From Tetraselmis striata (Eukaryota > Chlorophyta > Chlorodendrophyceae > Chlorodendrales > Chlorodendraceae), in contig VCJN01003587.1 of assembly GCA_006384855.1 (NCBI GenBank), forward strand, positions 1 through 64,000: a stretch of DNA of 64,000 nt, given 5' to 3'. This document shows, piece by piece, positions 23,796-35,400 of this stretch (positions are counted from its first letter, which is position 1; each line of letters begins with the position of its first letter). Under the pieces are notes generated by a model that had not been told where the DNA came from, ran no database searches, and was given only the letters and a program-made list of their open reading frames with translations. The position numbers were made by a program, and so were the translations under genes.

Positions 23796-23890
23796 ATCCT
23801 ATGCGGGTTCGTGTGGTCGGGCCGCAAGACATATGGCATGTCTAGCATCAAAGACTACGCGGGAACATAATTGTGAGAAATTTCAAATTT
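23796..23890 (+). repeat. Dispersed repeat family A, copy 2
   Basis: Core CTATGCGGGTTCGTGTGGTC then GGGCCGCAAGAC, followed by ATCAAAGACTACGCGGGAAC and a tail with repeated AAATTTC. It matches the copies near 20.4, 34.8 and 35.3 kb. Confidence 0.65.
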
Positions 23891-24529
23891 CAAATGGGCG
23901 GGTGGGCATCGACCCTAACGTAAGGTCCCCCCTTTCCATGGCACGTGGTTCTTCTTCGGCCAGTCGGCCACATCGCGCCCCACCGCCACTTCCAAGTTCA
24001 ACAAGACTCCACAGCAGTGCCCCCCCCCCCCCCCCCCCCCCCCACGCCGGCGCATCCTACATGACCTGGCGCTCCCTGCGCTCCGTCATTTTGTCGCTCT
24101 CTTGGTTCGCTCTTCCCTGGCAAAACCAGACTCAACTTAAATTGTTCTAAACTAGTTTATGGGGTTTCCTCCTTTCCTAACCGCTTTCTAGCTGCATGTG
24201 CTACTGGAGCGGTAAGGGTTACTAGTTCACCCGTCGCTGTGCCCCTTCGTGTGCAACACGAGCAGATAGAAAGTAGCCGTAACAGCTGAGCCTTCCATCT
24301 TCCAGTTTCGCTGCGTTCCACACATCACCCTCCCTGACTCCGTTTTCCGTACACGCTTTCCATCACTTAACCTCTCTGCCAATTTCGGCTCTGTGTAAAA
24401 TTTCTTGTAAAGTTTTTGGCAAAACAAACTCAACTTTGAAACCTGTTCCGTACCAGTAGTGCCGGGTCCGTACTTGGCCGAGGCAGCTTCAACGCAACTT
24501 CTTCCGCCCGCCGGTATGACCACTTAACG

Positions 24530-25816
24530 ATGCTCATGGGTCGGACAGCTACGCCGCGGAGATGCGCGAGGCGTGGGCGCCGGGGGCCGCCTCCAAGCGG
24601 CTACTCCTGGCCATCTCGGCGACGCAGATGCGCGCGTGATGGAGCGGGAAGTGGATGCTGCGTCGGGCTCGCAAAAGGAGCTGGCGGCATTTCTAGACCA
24701 GACCAACAACTCTCGGCTTCGAAATGAGGTGTGCGCTCTCCCTATCACATGTAGGGAACGGATCTTGTTCAACCAGCTCGACGCGGCGTCAGGCAGGCAT
24801 GTGGACATACAGTGGCCATCCCCACCGCGCGGACGGTCATGACTCCACATGAGCTGCGGGAGGTCGCTGGCGGGTACTTCTTTCTGCCTAGCCCGTGCTT
24901 GGCCCCGGTGGTTGCTTGGGAGCCAGATCATTCTGCCCTCGACGGAGCACAACCCCGTCATTGTTGACCTATACGGCCACGCGCTCATGAATATCCCGGC
25001 GCCTGGAGACGCTCACTGGCATGCACAGCACGATCTATCGCAGATGCTTTCCGCGATCACTGTGTTCACGACCTAGGTATCGCTGTACGGCGGGAGTTGG
25101 ATGACTTGTTCCAGCGGGCAGTGCCTCTAGGCAACACCGTACCTAGGGATGAACTCAAGGACCTAGTGCCGGACGCAGAGCTCTCCCTTCCGGCGTTCAA
25201 CGTCGTGACCGGGAGCTATGATCCCCGGAGCTTGAAGTCCACGCTGCTTGAGTTCAAGACTATGCAGTACGGGGTCAAGTACACTGCAGTGCCCCGGGCC
25301 ACAGCTGTGGATCGGTTTGAGCGCTCCCTGTTGGGCGACATACAACGGGGGTTGGCGGCGCGGGATGCTGCGTGGCACAACACGGAGCGCGGACAGAAGG
25401 GTCCTCTTCGAGACATCCTGGACATGTCGGAATACACGGGCATGGTCTTCGGCATAGTGGGTGAGGTGAGCAAGGGGGTGCGCCGCACAGTGCGCGGTAT
25501 CGCATGCTTGGCTGCGGATCGGGGTGCCCTCTCATCGCGGGGCACTCGGTGCACCACCCGGGCTCACCAGGAGGCCTTGCTCGCAAGAGATTTCCTCGGG
25601 GTCTTGAGCTTGGTGGCCGCTCGAGAGCGTGCTCGCTGCCTCATCAGACGGCGCAGATTCGTCTGCCATCCCGTTGCTGAAGCTGCACAGCATGTCCGAG
25701 GATCACCCACACACATACGTGCACGCGTGGGCCCGGACTCTGAACCGTGTGCGCATCACTCATCCATCCCGCCTCATGCGGGATGCGGGCCGCTTTTAGG
25801 CGGCTTGATGTGTTGA
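24530..25816 (+). pseudogene. Decayed unidentified ORF, probably from a mobile element
   Basis: Protein-like stretches follow each other in changing frames. They are SDSYAAEMREAWAPG (from about 24545), VDAASGSQKELAAFL (about 24650), MTPHELREVAGGYFFLPSP (24840-24970), a long frame from about 24990 with MQYGVKYTAVPRATAVDRFE and DMSEYTGMVFGIVGEVSKG, and a last frame EDHPHTYVHAWARTL (about 25697) ending in a stop near 25798. At least three frame changes are needed. I cannot name the family. The decay and the setting among repeats suggest a mobile-element gene, but a broken host gene is possible. Confidence 0.4.
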
Positions 25817-26184
25817 TTTTCTAGTAAGGATTTTACTACTTTTAGCAGTAGGTGGATTTGTTACTGCCCTTTTTTGTAGTTCACACCAGTAGTGCAGCGA
25901 CTACATCTCTTCCGCCTGGCGGCTCCGCATTACGCCACGTACCCGGGTAGCGATCCGGTCGGTGGTAAAGGGATAAAACGATCAACATTGGGCAAAGTAC
26001 TGTTAGCTGATCTCCGCTCAGGCGCCTCGGCGGCCGGCGGCGCGGGTGGCTGGTCCGCCGCATTTTCTATGTTCTGTTCATCCACTGCCGCATTGGCCTC
26101 CACCCTCTGGCGAGTACAGCAGCGCTACCCTACTTCGCCAGTCCCGGTCCCGCCCCTCTCGACCTGAATACATTCAGCGACAGC

Positions 26185-27204
26185 ATGGCATCGTTCAGCC
26201 TCACTTCCGCCGCCCGTCCCACCTGCGGCCCGGTGCGCGCCGCCGCGGGCCCGCTGCGCCTGCGCGCCGCCGCGCCGGCGCCCTCCCCCTGCGCCCGCCT
26301 GGCCGTCGCCCCCGCCAGCCGCGGCGCGGCGCTCGTGGCGCGCGCCGCTGAGGGCGAGGACGCGCCCGCGCCCGCGGGCCCCGTGGCTTACAAGCCCACC
26401 AAGTACGCGGACGTGAAGGACCTGTCGCTTGAGGAGATTGACGCGGAGGTGGAGAAGTGCAAGATGGAGCTGTTCTACCTGCGCACTCGCATGGTCACCC
26501 GCCAGGTGACACCCCGTTTAGCCCCCCCCCCCCCCCCCCTAGCTCCGCCTATATCTGAGCGTGGTGCTACCAGATACTAAGCCACAGCCAGCCGAGGACC
26601 GCAGTTTTCACGCTGCCGGTTTGCCATGCCCTGTGGGCACATACCCTGCTTGGAAGTGCTGCTGTTGGCGGTAATAGTGTAATACCCTAACCTCTGGCTC
26701 ACACCTCCTGCTCCCTCCTTCCTGTCTCCCTGCAGGAGGTGAAGACCAGCAACATCCGGGTGCTCCGGAAGAAGGTGCGCGCTCCTTTCGCATGGACCTG
26801 CCTGGCGGCAGGCTGCATGGAACGAAATCACGGCGAGATATGATCCAGCGGGAGGGGGGTTGGGCAGGGAGGGAGCGGCGGGTTGGGACATGAGGAATGG
26901 ATAGCTCCTGGGAGAAAGCTGTCGGGTTGCTCACCCCCCAGCGCCTGCCATCCACCAGGTGGCGCAGCTTTTGACGGCCAAGAGGCAGAACTTTGCGGAC
27001 ATGAACAAGCGCGAGTTCCGGTCGATGGAGAGGTGCCCTCACTCCTGATGCATACACCCATCACCCCCTCCCGCTCATTCCTGTGGATGGCGCTACCCCC
27101 TCTGGCCCGGACCTGACTGGCATCTTCTCCCCATTGCCGCCCATCTCGTGCGCGCTGTGGCCTGCAGGATGGCGCTGCTCAAGGCTGGGGAGCTGGTCCA
27201 GTAG
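26185..27204 (+). CDS. RPL29: Plastid ribosomal protein uL29 (L29), nuclear-encoded
   Basis: Four exons (26185-26505, 26736-26774, 26959-27032, 27168-27204) keep phase throughout and give 156 residues ending in TAG. Residues 1 to about 55 are rich in Ala, Arg, Ser and Pro with almost no acidic residues, typical of an algal chloroplast transit peptide. The mature part begins near KYADVKDLSLEEIDAEVEKCKMELF, followed by LRTRMVTRQEVKTSN and IRVLRKKVAQLLTAKRQ. This is the two-helix uL29 fold, which binds 23S rRNA near the exit tunnel of the 50S subunit. The C-terminal extension (MNKREFRSMERMALLKAGELVQ) is longer than in bacteria. The start is the first ATG, and a TGTAA follows the stop at 27239-27243. 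A nuclear location for this gene fits the green lineage, since red-lineage plastids keep rpl29. Confidence 0.93.
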
Positions 27205-27307
27205 GTTGCTACGCTAAGCAGCTGCGACCGCGAGGCAATGTAACCACACCATACCCACATTCAGCCCCTCCGCCGCGGAAAGGCTCGCTGCAGCGTGCGC
27301 ATGTGGC

Positions 27308-27362
27308 ATGGTATGGTATGGTATGGTATGGTATGGTATGGTATGGTATGGCATGGTATGGT
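27308..27362 (+). repeat. Pentanucleotide repeat (GGTAT)n
   Basis: About eleven units of GGTAT, one changed to GGCAT near the right end. Confidence 0.95.
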
Positions 27363-27528
27363 CATGCTGTGGGGGGCGGATTAGTAGTCACTCGGATCAT
27401 GCCAGGTATGTGATTTGCACAGTCTGAATGAAGTCCCGCCCCCCCCCCCCCCCCCCCCCCCCGCCCTCGTTAGCTTGGGTGCTTGCACACGAGTGGTCGG
27501 GGAGCACACTCGCCTCTACCCAAGTATC

Positions 27529-27597
<69 letters not shown>
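27529..27597 (+). repeat. Dinucleotide repeat (GT)n
   Basis: About 33 uninterrupted GT units, followed after six bases by a G run of about 22. Confidence 0.95.
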
Positions 27598-27598
<1 letters not shown>

Positions 27599-30500
27599 TG
27601 CGCGGGGGGGGGGGGGGGGGGGGGGATAGAGGTTATAGGCAGAGGCAGAGGCAGAGGCATTGTAAACCCGTGCCCATGCCCCATGTGCCAGTGCCAAGTG
27701 TCCCTACTATGCCAAAGGTCTCCTCCCTCTCCCTGTACCTTCCCGTGCATATGCAACCGCTGGCTGACCAAGCTGAGATGATGTTTAAGTGGCAGTGCTG
27801 CTCTGGATATCGAGTACCAGGCGAGGACTCGGCATGGCTGCCTAGTCGCCTGGCTCAGCTCTCCCAGCTCGAATTGGGTATACCATGTCTGTACTGTGCG
27901 GCTTGCGCCACACTGAGGTCTGTGACAGATGGGATGTTTGGCCATTTGGACATAGGGGAAGCCGATACCAATAAATGCCTGCCACTAGTGACGACTGTCA
28001 CACCAATTTTCTACACGTCATGTCTGATGACGGCTCTTCACTGAGACAACGCTGAAGCAGGGAGCTACAGCAGGGGGGTCATGCACCACTCGATTGGAAG
28101 CTCACGCCACCATTGTATATGAGCACTGCGATGCCGGTTGCATGCACCACACTCACCAAAGTTTGCTTTACAATGCACCGCGCACCGCACCATGAAAGGA
28201 GCATGTGCGACAATACTTGTGTATGGGCTGGTCTGAGCAGTACGCCAGTGCTGGCAACATTGGCGGGCGCAGCTGGTCATTTCAATTGCAATACGAATAT
28301 GCTCAGGCATGCAAGACAACAAACTCTCATTGTTGTACTGATGCAGAAGTATCAAATAGCACAGCAGCTTTGCAAGCATCCGAGACAGCGCGTGGCTCAT
28401 TCAGTAGCGATTGAGCTTGCTTATGATATGTATGTTCATTATTTGGCATTCAAATCATAGTCGCATGAGTACCAGTACCCATGCATATTTGTAATCAGCA
28501 TCCTAACACCCGGACCGAGTAAACCCTGCCATTGGTGCGGAAACACCAAGATCAACAGCAGAGCGGACTAATATAATGAAAGGACGAATACTGTTGAATT
28601 TCATGAATGAGACATGACTATGTACTTGCATATATCACACATTAGGCATACTGCGGGTATGTCGCTCCGTCTAAGTATACGGCCATACACCATCGATTCC
28701 ACCGCCCATAACTAATAACAATAATGATACCCGGAGATACTACCAGTAGCTTTTATTGGATATGTATTTGCCTTGAGTGCATATGCTTATTGGGGGAGCT
28801 ACAGGTGCAGACGAACAGCTACATGTGCAGCTATTGCAATTCCAGTTGTTGTTGGAGACTTTATAGTGGCGCGGTTATGGGGTGGTGTTACAGCATACGA
28901 TGAATGCTCTGTACTGCGCTGTAACTGTACCTGTATCTGTATCTCCTGCTGGAGATACATACTGGATGATGCTAATATATGAGTAAAGAAGAAGGGAAAG
29001 AACGAGCACTCGCATGATATATTCAGACTAGCACGTAGGCGGCAAAAAAATCCAAATAGCGGTGCCTGGCCGTGTTTTGCCACCCTTCTAGCGTTCTTCT
29101 ATTTTTCTGCTATTATTTCATTCTCTTAGTATCATTGCTGAAGTTTCATCGTTACAACCTGTTTAGAGATGACGTAATCTTTCATGTCTAATACACTTGA
29201 CGACTACAGGGCGGCGGTTGTAATCCTTACCCGTGTGTATACGCGCCTTTTGTGCGTCAAGATATACCTAATAAGGATTACCTTACGCGTAGAATGATGC
29301 GAAATTGTTGCCAGTATGATCGTCATATTAACGTCATGTTATCGTCGTGCATATCGATGTGCGTTAATGCATCGCCATCTAATTTCAGACAATGCAGGTA
29401 GACATTTCTTTAACGAATGGGCAATGTAAACTCAAACAATGTACATAGTACTTTCCAAAATCAATTCGCAATACGACTGAGATGTATATGTCAGTTTTCT
29501 TTCAACATAATCCAAACTATTAACAGCGCATTTTCTATTTTTAACATTTCCATTGTAATCTATTTCTTATTGCCCAGCTTCCATCCTATAATAGACTGGT
29601 AAGTATTTTAGTTTAAGCGCCTACAACCATGAGCGTCGGCACGCGCTTGTGACATCACTCGACACGTGCTACACAGACATGCATGCTGTTAGATAGGGCA
29701 TAGAAATACCCTAGATATCCCTAGTTATACATCGCATAAATCTCATGTAACGTGAGATTGTTTCATGTTTGAGAAAAATATTAAATAAGAAGAATATCAA
29801 ATTAAAATATTTAATAAGAATTAAATTGAAATATTTAGTAAGAACTTCAATCTCAAGCACCGCTTGAAAATGCGTTTTCCATCACCCTGCGCCGCCGCAG
29901 TCATTGCAGCTCTGCATGCAAGAGGGGTATGAGTGGCACATTGCATGGTCGAGTAGAAGGGTGAAGCTGCGTATGATAGTGAATATAAACTGCTTACTTT
30001 TACGCTATGGCGAGCAGCCTCCGCGAATATTTTTACCTGGGTTCCGGGGTGCCTTTATTTTGTGACCTGTAGTATTATCGTGAAGACAACTGAGATGACC
30101 GCGACAGACGAGAATCAGTAAAGAAATAAACCCGCAAGAAATCGGATGTAATCACGGAATATTGAGATCAACCGACTACAGATATGCAGCAGCGGGGCTC
30201 GGCGAGCCGACGAAGGGGGCGCAGTACCAGGTCATCCGTCGTCCGCGATTGGCGGTCTGCGGCCAGCAGATCTCTGAGCCAACACTGTGACGCCTACGCT
30301 GTGACGCCCATCTCCGTCGCCTCTAATAGGGCCACCAACCGCCCAGGAAGCGTGTTCAGCGGGAGCGTCCACTCAGGTGCGGCTGCGGTGCCGGCGGTGT
30401 GTCCCTGATCCCTGGCCAGCCGAGCGCCAAAGTCAGCGGAGCGGTCATGACCCGTCCCGCTGCTGTGTGAGAGGTTGCTCGCGGGCGCGAGAGCAGACCG

Positions 30501-30665
30501 GACGACGGGGCGCGCCGGGGCGGGGGCGGGGGGCGCTGACCAGGCTGCCGGCGACCCCGTCGCCTGCCCCGGATCCGTGTGGCAATACCCCATGGCGCTG
30601 ACCACCCATCGACCGTTTTGCAGGACGGGGCAGTGCAGCCGCGGGGAGGGGCAGGGGCAGGCGCG

Positions 30666-33600
30666 ATGCCGGTGGCGGGCGCCAGCGTGCGCGACCGCAC
30701 GGCGGAGTTCAGCCAGCTGGTGGAGCGGCTGAAGAAGCAGCCGGTGCGCGCGCGAGAGCCCTCCCTCCCCCCGCCCTTTCTCCCTTGCGACCTCCCCCCC
30801 TCTCTTCCGCTTAGCCATGTTCCACTCTCAGTCCGGGTCGCTCTCAGGGCGCAAGCCGACAGCTGATCCGCGCGAGGGCTGTGCTGTGCAGGGCGTAACC
30901 ACCTCGGCGGATGGCGCGGGTGCCGGCAGCGGTGAGCACAGACTCCCCCCCCTCGTCGTGCTTGGTGCGACGGACCCTGCCTGAACCTGCTCGCAGGTCA
31001 GGCGTCACGGAGATAGTGCCGTGTAGCACATACGTCAAAGTGTATTTTTAGTGCACGCACAGGGGTGCGGCGGCACATCAGACGCATATTGCGGATATGC
31101 ATACCGCGAAGGCGCGCTATCATGGCGCACTCTGACGCAGAGGATTCGGGGCCAGGCCCCGCGCTGCAGGGGCGCAGCAACGGCGGCACCGGGGCGGCCC
31201 AGCAGCAGAGCGAGTTTGCGCGCAAGGCGTCGGAGATTGGGCGCGCCATCCACGCGACCTCGGGCAAGCTGCAGCGGCTGGCGCAGCTGGCCAAGCGCAC
31301 CTCCATGTTCGATGACCCCGCGGAGGAGATCGACCAGCTGACCAGCCGCATCAAGGGCGACATCCAGGGCCTCAACTCGGGCATCGCGGGGCTGCAGGCG
31401 CTGGCGGCCGCCTCGCGCGACGGCAACAAGCAGAGCAGCTACCACTCCACCACCGTCGTGGACAACTTACGCGCGAGGCTGAAGGACGCCGCCAAGGAGT
31501 TTAAGGACGTGCTCACCATGCGCACCGACAGCCTCAAGGTGCACGCCGGACGCCGCGAGATGTACTCCGCCGGCAGCGGCCCGGCTGGCGGCGCCCCCAG
31601 CGGCGGCGCCCCCCGTGGTGAGACCCTCCCCCCCCTCTTTCCATCTCACTGGCACCCAGCCGACTGCCCCCCCACAGGGCTGACAAGGGCCACCTCGCCC
31701 CGCCTCCCATCTCCCCTGCCCTGTACTCGCAGCGCCCATGGGCCTGCCCGCGCCGGTGCTGACGCAACGCGGCGCCCCCAAGAGCGCGCACGAGCTGTTT
31801 GGCGGCGGCAAGGTGATGATCTCGGCCAGCCCGCTTGCCACCCCCTCACCTGCCTCACCCGCCTGCCCGCCTGCTCGAAGGTCCTGGCGCAGGGCTGACG
31901 CGGCTGCGTGGTTGCTGTGCCCGGGTGGGGGTGGGGCTGGGCTGGGCTTGCGGCGGGCGGCAGGGGTCGCTGCAAGGCGCTGGGGGCGAGAGCGCGCCGC
32001 TGCTGTCCAAGTACGCCGCCCCGGCCGCCGCCCGCCCCGGCCTCCCGCGCCCCGCCGCGCCGCCGCTCTCGCAGCCGCCCGCTGAGATGCGGCGGCGGCG
32101 GGGGCCCGGGGCGGGCGGCGGCGCACCGGGCGCGCCTTTTGGAGCCGCCCCGGCCAGGTACAATCCTGGTTGCGGGGCCGGCACGGGCGCGCCCACCCTC
32201 TCCCATGCTTCTCCCCTCTCCTTGCGCCGCGTCTCTCTCGGTGGCGCACCTGGCTGCTGATATACCCGCCCCGCCTGAGCGCCCGCGACGAATAACGTGT
32301 TTCGCGCTGCCCTTGTCGAGGATTCACTGGGGCACGCGTGCTTACGGGTATGCGGCACAATTGTCTTACAGGGGACACGGTACTGGGATACACATACGCA
32401 TACGGACACCCATCCGCGTCGTGATGTGCTGCCAGGGGGGGCACGCCGTCGGACCCGGTGTCACTGCAGGGTAGCCCCGTCCTCACGGTCATCGGCCGCG
32501 TCATTCTCGTCCGGCGTGTCGGTAGGTCTGTTAGGTTCGCGGCCCCGTTGATTTTGAGATGCTGCTGCGGCAGTGAGGAGTGAGGGAAGGGTGAGGCGAG
32601 GTCCAGCGCGCCCAGCCGCCGAACAAGGGGTCTTGCAAGTGGTGGCGTAGGGGGGGGGGGGGTCGCCCAGTCCCCAGGTGGTCCCCGGATGATGTATTGC
32701 GATAACAACGCGCAGTCATGGGGCACGAGGGCGGTTTGTTGTTTACTCCCCCACACTCACCAAGCAGCTCCGCCGTCCGCATGCTGTTACGCAACCGATT
32801 GACACCTCGCACAGCATCGATCATGTGGCACCATGCCGTGCTAGCCTCGGCGCACCGTCGGGCGTATGTATACACGCTGTGGGACTTGCACCGCCCCCGT
32901 GGCCTCGTCGCGCGCTCTAGGTCCTGGGAGAAGGGGCCCAGTGGCACACAACACGCCAACGGCGTCCATGCGGCGTACGGCGGCAGTGGCATTGGCAGTC
33001 GCTACCGCTCTTGTTTCTTGTAGCCCTGGGTTCTGCGTGAATGGGAGGCGTCATTGATTCCGATTCTTCAGGACCCTCGAGCGGAACTGCCCCCCCCCCC
33101 CCCCTAAGAAGTAATTAGCAAGCGTCGCCAACTACACATCTCAACGACCATTGCAGACATCCCAGTGCAATCCTTGTACATCTGTATTTAACCCTACATA
33201 TGCACCCCACCTGAAACACGGGACTTAAAAGAAAACCGTTCCTGCCGTGCCAATATTCCGGCGACTCCATGCTTCTTCCTGTCTCAGCAGGTTGTGTCCT
33301 GTCTATCGGTGTCGCAGCGCCCGGGCGTCGGATTAGCTGCGCGCGGGACGGCGATCCGTCCGCGCTGCGACGACGGGATGCGGCCGCCCCCATTGCGTAA
33401 CAGTTTTGCATACCGCGGCGGATGGCCACGCACCGCGCTGACTCCCGCCTCCCCCTGTGCCGCGGTTGTGTGCGCTGCCGTCCTCCGCAGCGGGTCGCAG
33501 CAGATGCAGCAGCAGCTGGCGGCGCCGCAGGACAACTACCTCTCCACGCGCGCCGAGGCGCTGCGCAACGTGGAGTCGACGATCGTGGAGCTGGGCGGCA

Positions 33601-33812
33601 TCTTCCAGCAGCTGGCGCACATGGTGCAGGAGCAGGGCGAGATGGCGGTGCGCATCGACGAGAACGTGGAGGACACGCTGCAGAACGTGGACGGCGCGCA
33701 GGCGCACCTGCTCAAGTACCTCAACAGCATCTCCTCCAACCGCTGGCTCATCATGAAGATCTTCGCGGTGCTCATGATCTTCATGGTCTTCTTTGTCGTC
33801 TTTATCGTCTAA
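30666..33812 (+). CDS. SYP3: Qa-SNARE, syntaxin-5/SYP3 family (ER-Golgi traffic)
   Basis: Five exons (30666-30743, 31170-31617, 31733-31812, 31964-32157, 33491-33812) join in phase to 373 residues; syntaxin-5 proteins are usually 330-355. The N-terminus has VRDRTAEF, the conserved start of syntaxin 5 that binds Sly1. It is followed by QQSEFARKASEIGRAI and LAQLAKRTSMFDDPAEEI, characteristic of plant SYP31/32. Residues about 205-265 are a Pro/Ala/Gly-rich linker. The last exon carries the SNARE helix (YLSTRAEALRNVESTIVELG, then GIFQQLAHMVQEQ with the central Gln of the zero layer) and a C-terminal membrane anchor WLIMKIFAVLMIFMVFFVVF. This is a tail-anchored cis-Golgi/ER protein for membrane fusion. 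An ATG at 31122 is in frame, but a phase-correct acceptor at 31169 joins exon 1 directly, so I read it as intronic. TGTAA lies at 33848-33852. Confidence 0.93.
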
Positions 33813-34769
33813 GTGGGGGGCGCCCCGGGGGCCACGGGGGGCTCGCCTGTAACCATCCACGCTACGTACGCCCCGCCGTGTTGCGCGACGCCGTGTTTAC
33901 GCTCCCGTCGGTGGCAATGCGGAGGCGCCATTTCCGCCCTCGTGGCCTAATGCGCCCCGGAGATGCAGCAGCGCGGGGCCGCCATCGTCCTATCCCAGTA
34001 GTCCCCGAACCGTGAGTGCGGCATGAGGCTCAGCTACCCAGCGGATCGGAGCCCCTCCGCCACGGATGCCCACGATGCCCTGCGCGTTATGGTTACGTTC
34101 CGGTCGCCTTCACTGGCAATGTGGAGGCGCCATTTTCGCCCTCATGCGCCTCTTTCAGTCTCCCAATCGGACACCGCGGCGTCTCACGTAGTCAAATGTA
34201 GCCCTCCACTTGAGTGCCCCCCCCCCCCCCCCCTTCCTACCCGTCCGGCTCCACTGCCCCTCACCGCCCTCTGAGGCATGCGGTGCGGTATGCCTACAGT
34301 GTTCCGTGGCCATGCTTTGCCCTGGCTTCTGTACATTGCTGTTTTTGACCCCCTTGCGAAGAAGTCCATATTTGTTTGGGCGGGAATCTATCAGCATACA
34401 CCAGCACGAATTCACCTTCGCGACTCTACGGTGCAAAACAGTTGTTGATTAATATTACTGCTGCTGCTGGTGGTGGTGGTGCGGGAGGGGTAGGCGGGGA
34501 GGCGGCGTCCACTGGGGGCGCCCTAGCTGCAACCGGCCTGGCAGCGGGTGGCAGCTGCATTACTAGCGGGGGGACTGGCCAGGGCTGTATGAGGTTCATA
34601 GGCCACGAGGAATCCCTGGCCAGGGAGGATTAGGGCAAGGTTTAGGGTTTGGGACGGGCGGGGGGCTTACACCAAATTCAAAAAGGGACATACTCAGGTG
34701 GCAGGTCCTTTGCCCGAAAGCTGAGGGACCTGGCCTTCACAGGGCTGCCCGCTGCGCGCTTAAATCAGT

Positions 34770-34885
34770 GGACCTTGTGCGGGTTCGCGCAGCCGGGCCG
34801 TAAGACCGCTGCCCTGTTTAGCGCCAAAGACTAAGCGCAGGAACAGCAAAGAAGTTGAAGCAGGAAATTTCAGATTTCAAATACT
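34770..34885 (+). repeat. Dispersed repeat family A, copy 3
   Basis: Core GTGCGGGTTC...CCGGGCCGTAAGACCGCTG, then GCCAAAGACTAAGCG and the tail AAATTTCAGATTTCAAAT. It matches the copies at 20.4, 23.8 and 35.3 kb. Confidence 0.65.
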
Positions 34886-35289
34886 GCTGTAACCCGCGCC
34901 CCCAATCTATTGCTACTCACCCGTACATATCTGAGGGCCCACGGGTTGGGCTGCTGCCGGTGGCATGATGGCGTTTACAGCCGTTTCATTGTTATTAGGT
35001 TGCCTGGGTTTGCTTGCATGTGGGGTGTCTGGTGGATCGGGGCGGCGCTGCTCGCATACTCCTTCTGCTCCACAGCCCCCCCCCCACCTCCCTTGCCAAC
35101 AAGATTGATTCCATGCCTGGTGTTCCACCCTATCTCCGGATCAGCCCAGGACTGCCGGGCCACAGGGAGGGGTCGCGAGGTACACACGATCATCTGTCCC
35201 GAGAGCCTTATTAAGTTACTTTAGTTGGGGTCATCCCGGCAACACAAAGAAGCGCGATCCCAGCATTATGCGAATCATCGATTACAGGA

Positions 35290-35400
35290 GTGGGGGCTGA
35301 AATCGAAACTGTTACGCCTTTGTTCCTGCCAGTCTTCCAGCTGCACAGGCCAGCTGTCTCGCGGCCGGGCAGCATGAAGAGTGGGGATGAGTGTGTCCTG
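35290..35400 (-). repeat. Dispersed repeat family A, copy 4
   Basis: On the minus strand it has TGCCCGGCCGCGAGACAGCTGG, like the minus-strand copy at 20.4 kb (CCCGGCCGTAAGACAGCTGG). It lies only about 0.4 kb from copy 3, in opposite orientation. Confidence 0.6.

Larger units (their letters stand above)
19416..26184. other. Gene-free interval with decayed mobile DNA
   Basis: The first bases are the 3' UTR of the preceding gene. The rest has lower GC stretches (19.6-21.6 kb) without supportable exons, a dispersed repeat near 20.4 kb, another repeat family at 21.8-22.07 kb, a hexanucleotide repeat, a decayed tyrosine recombinase (22.5-22.7 kb), a further copy of the dispersed repeat (23.8 kb), a C run at about 24019-24043 and a decayed unidentified ORF (24.5-25.8 kb). 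The uL29 promoter should lie in the last few hundred bases. Confidence 0.6.
27205..30665. other. Gene-free interval with microsatellites and AT-rich DNA
   Basis: After the uL29 3' end come a GGTAT repeat, a C run (27438-27462), a TG repeat and a G run. 28.4-30.1 kb is AT-rich without supportable exons. 30.18-30.66 kb is GC-rich and probably holds the promoter and 5' UTR of the syntaxin gene. Around 29699-29755 the sequence TAGAAATACCCTAGAT and its surroundings resemble 8866-8918. Confidence 0.6.

Noticed and set aside
27415..28044. Plus- and minus-strand frames through the GT repeat (poly Cys-Val and His-Thr runs)
   Set aside because: They are translations of the microsatellite and of C/G runs, with no coding signal outside.
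31122..31169. In-frame ATG (MAHSDAEDSG...) as start of the syntaxin gene
   Set aside because: Exon 1 at 30666 carries the conserved VRDRTAEF start and joins in phase to an acceptor at 31169, which leaves this ATG inside the intron.
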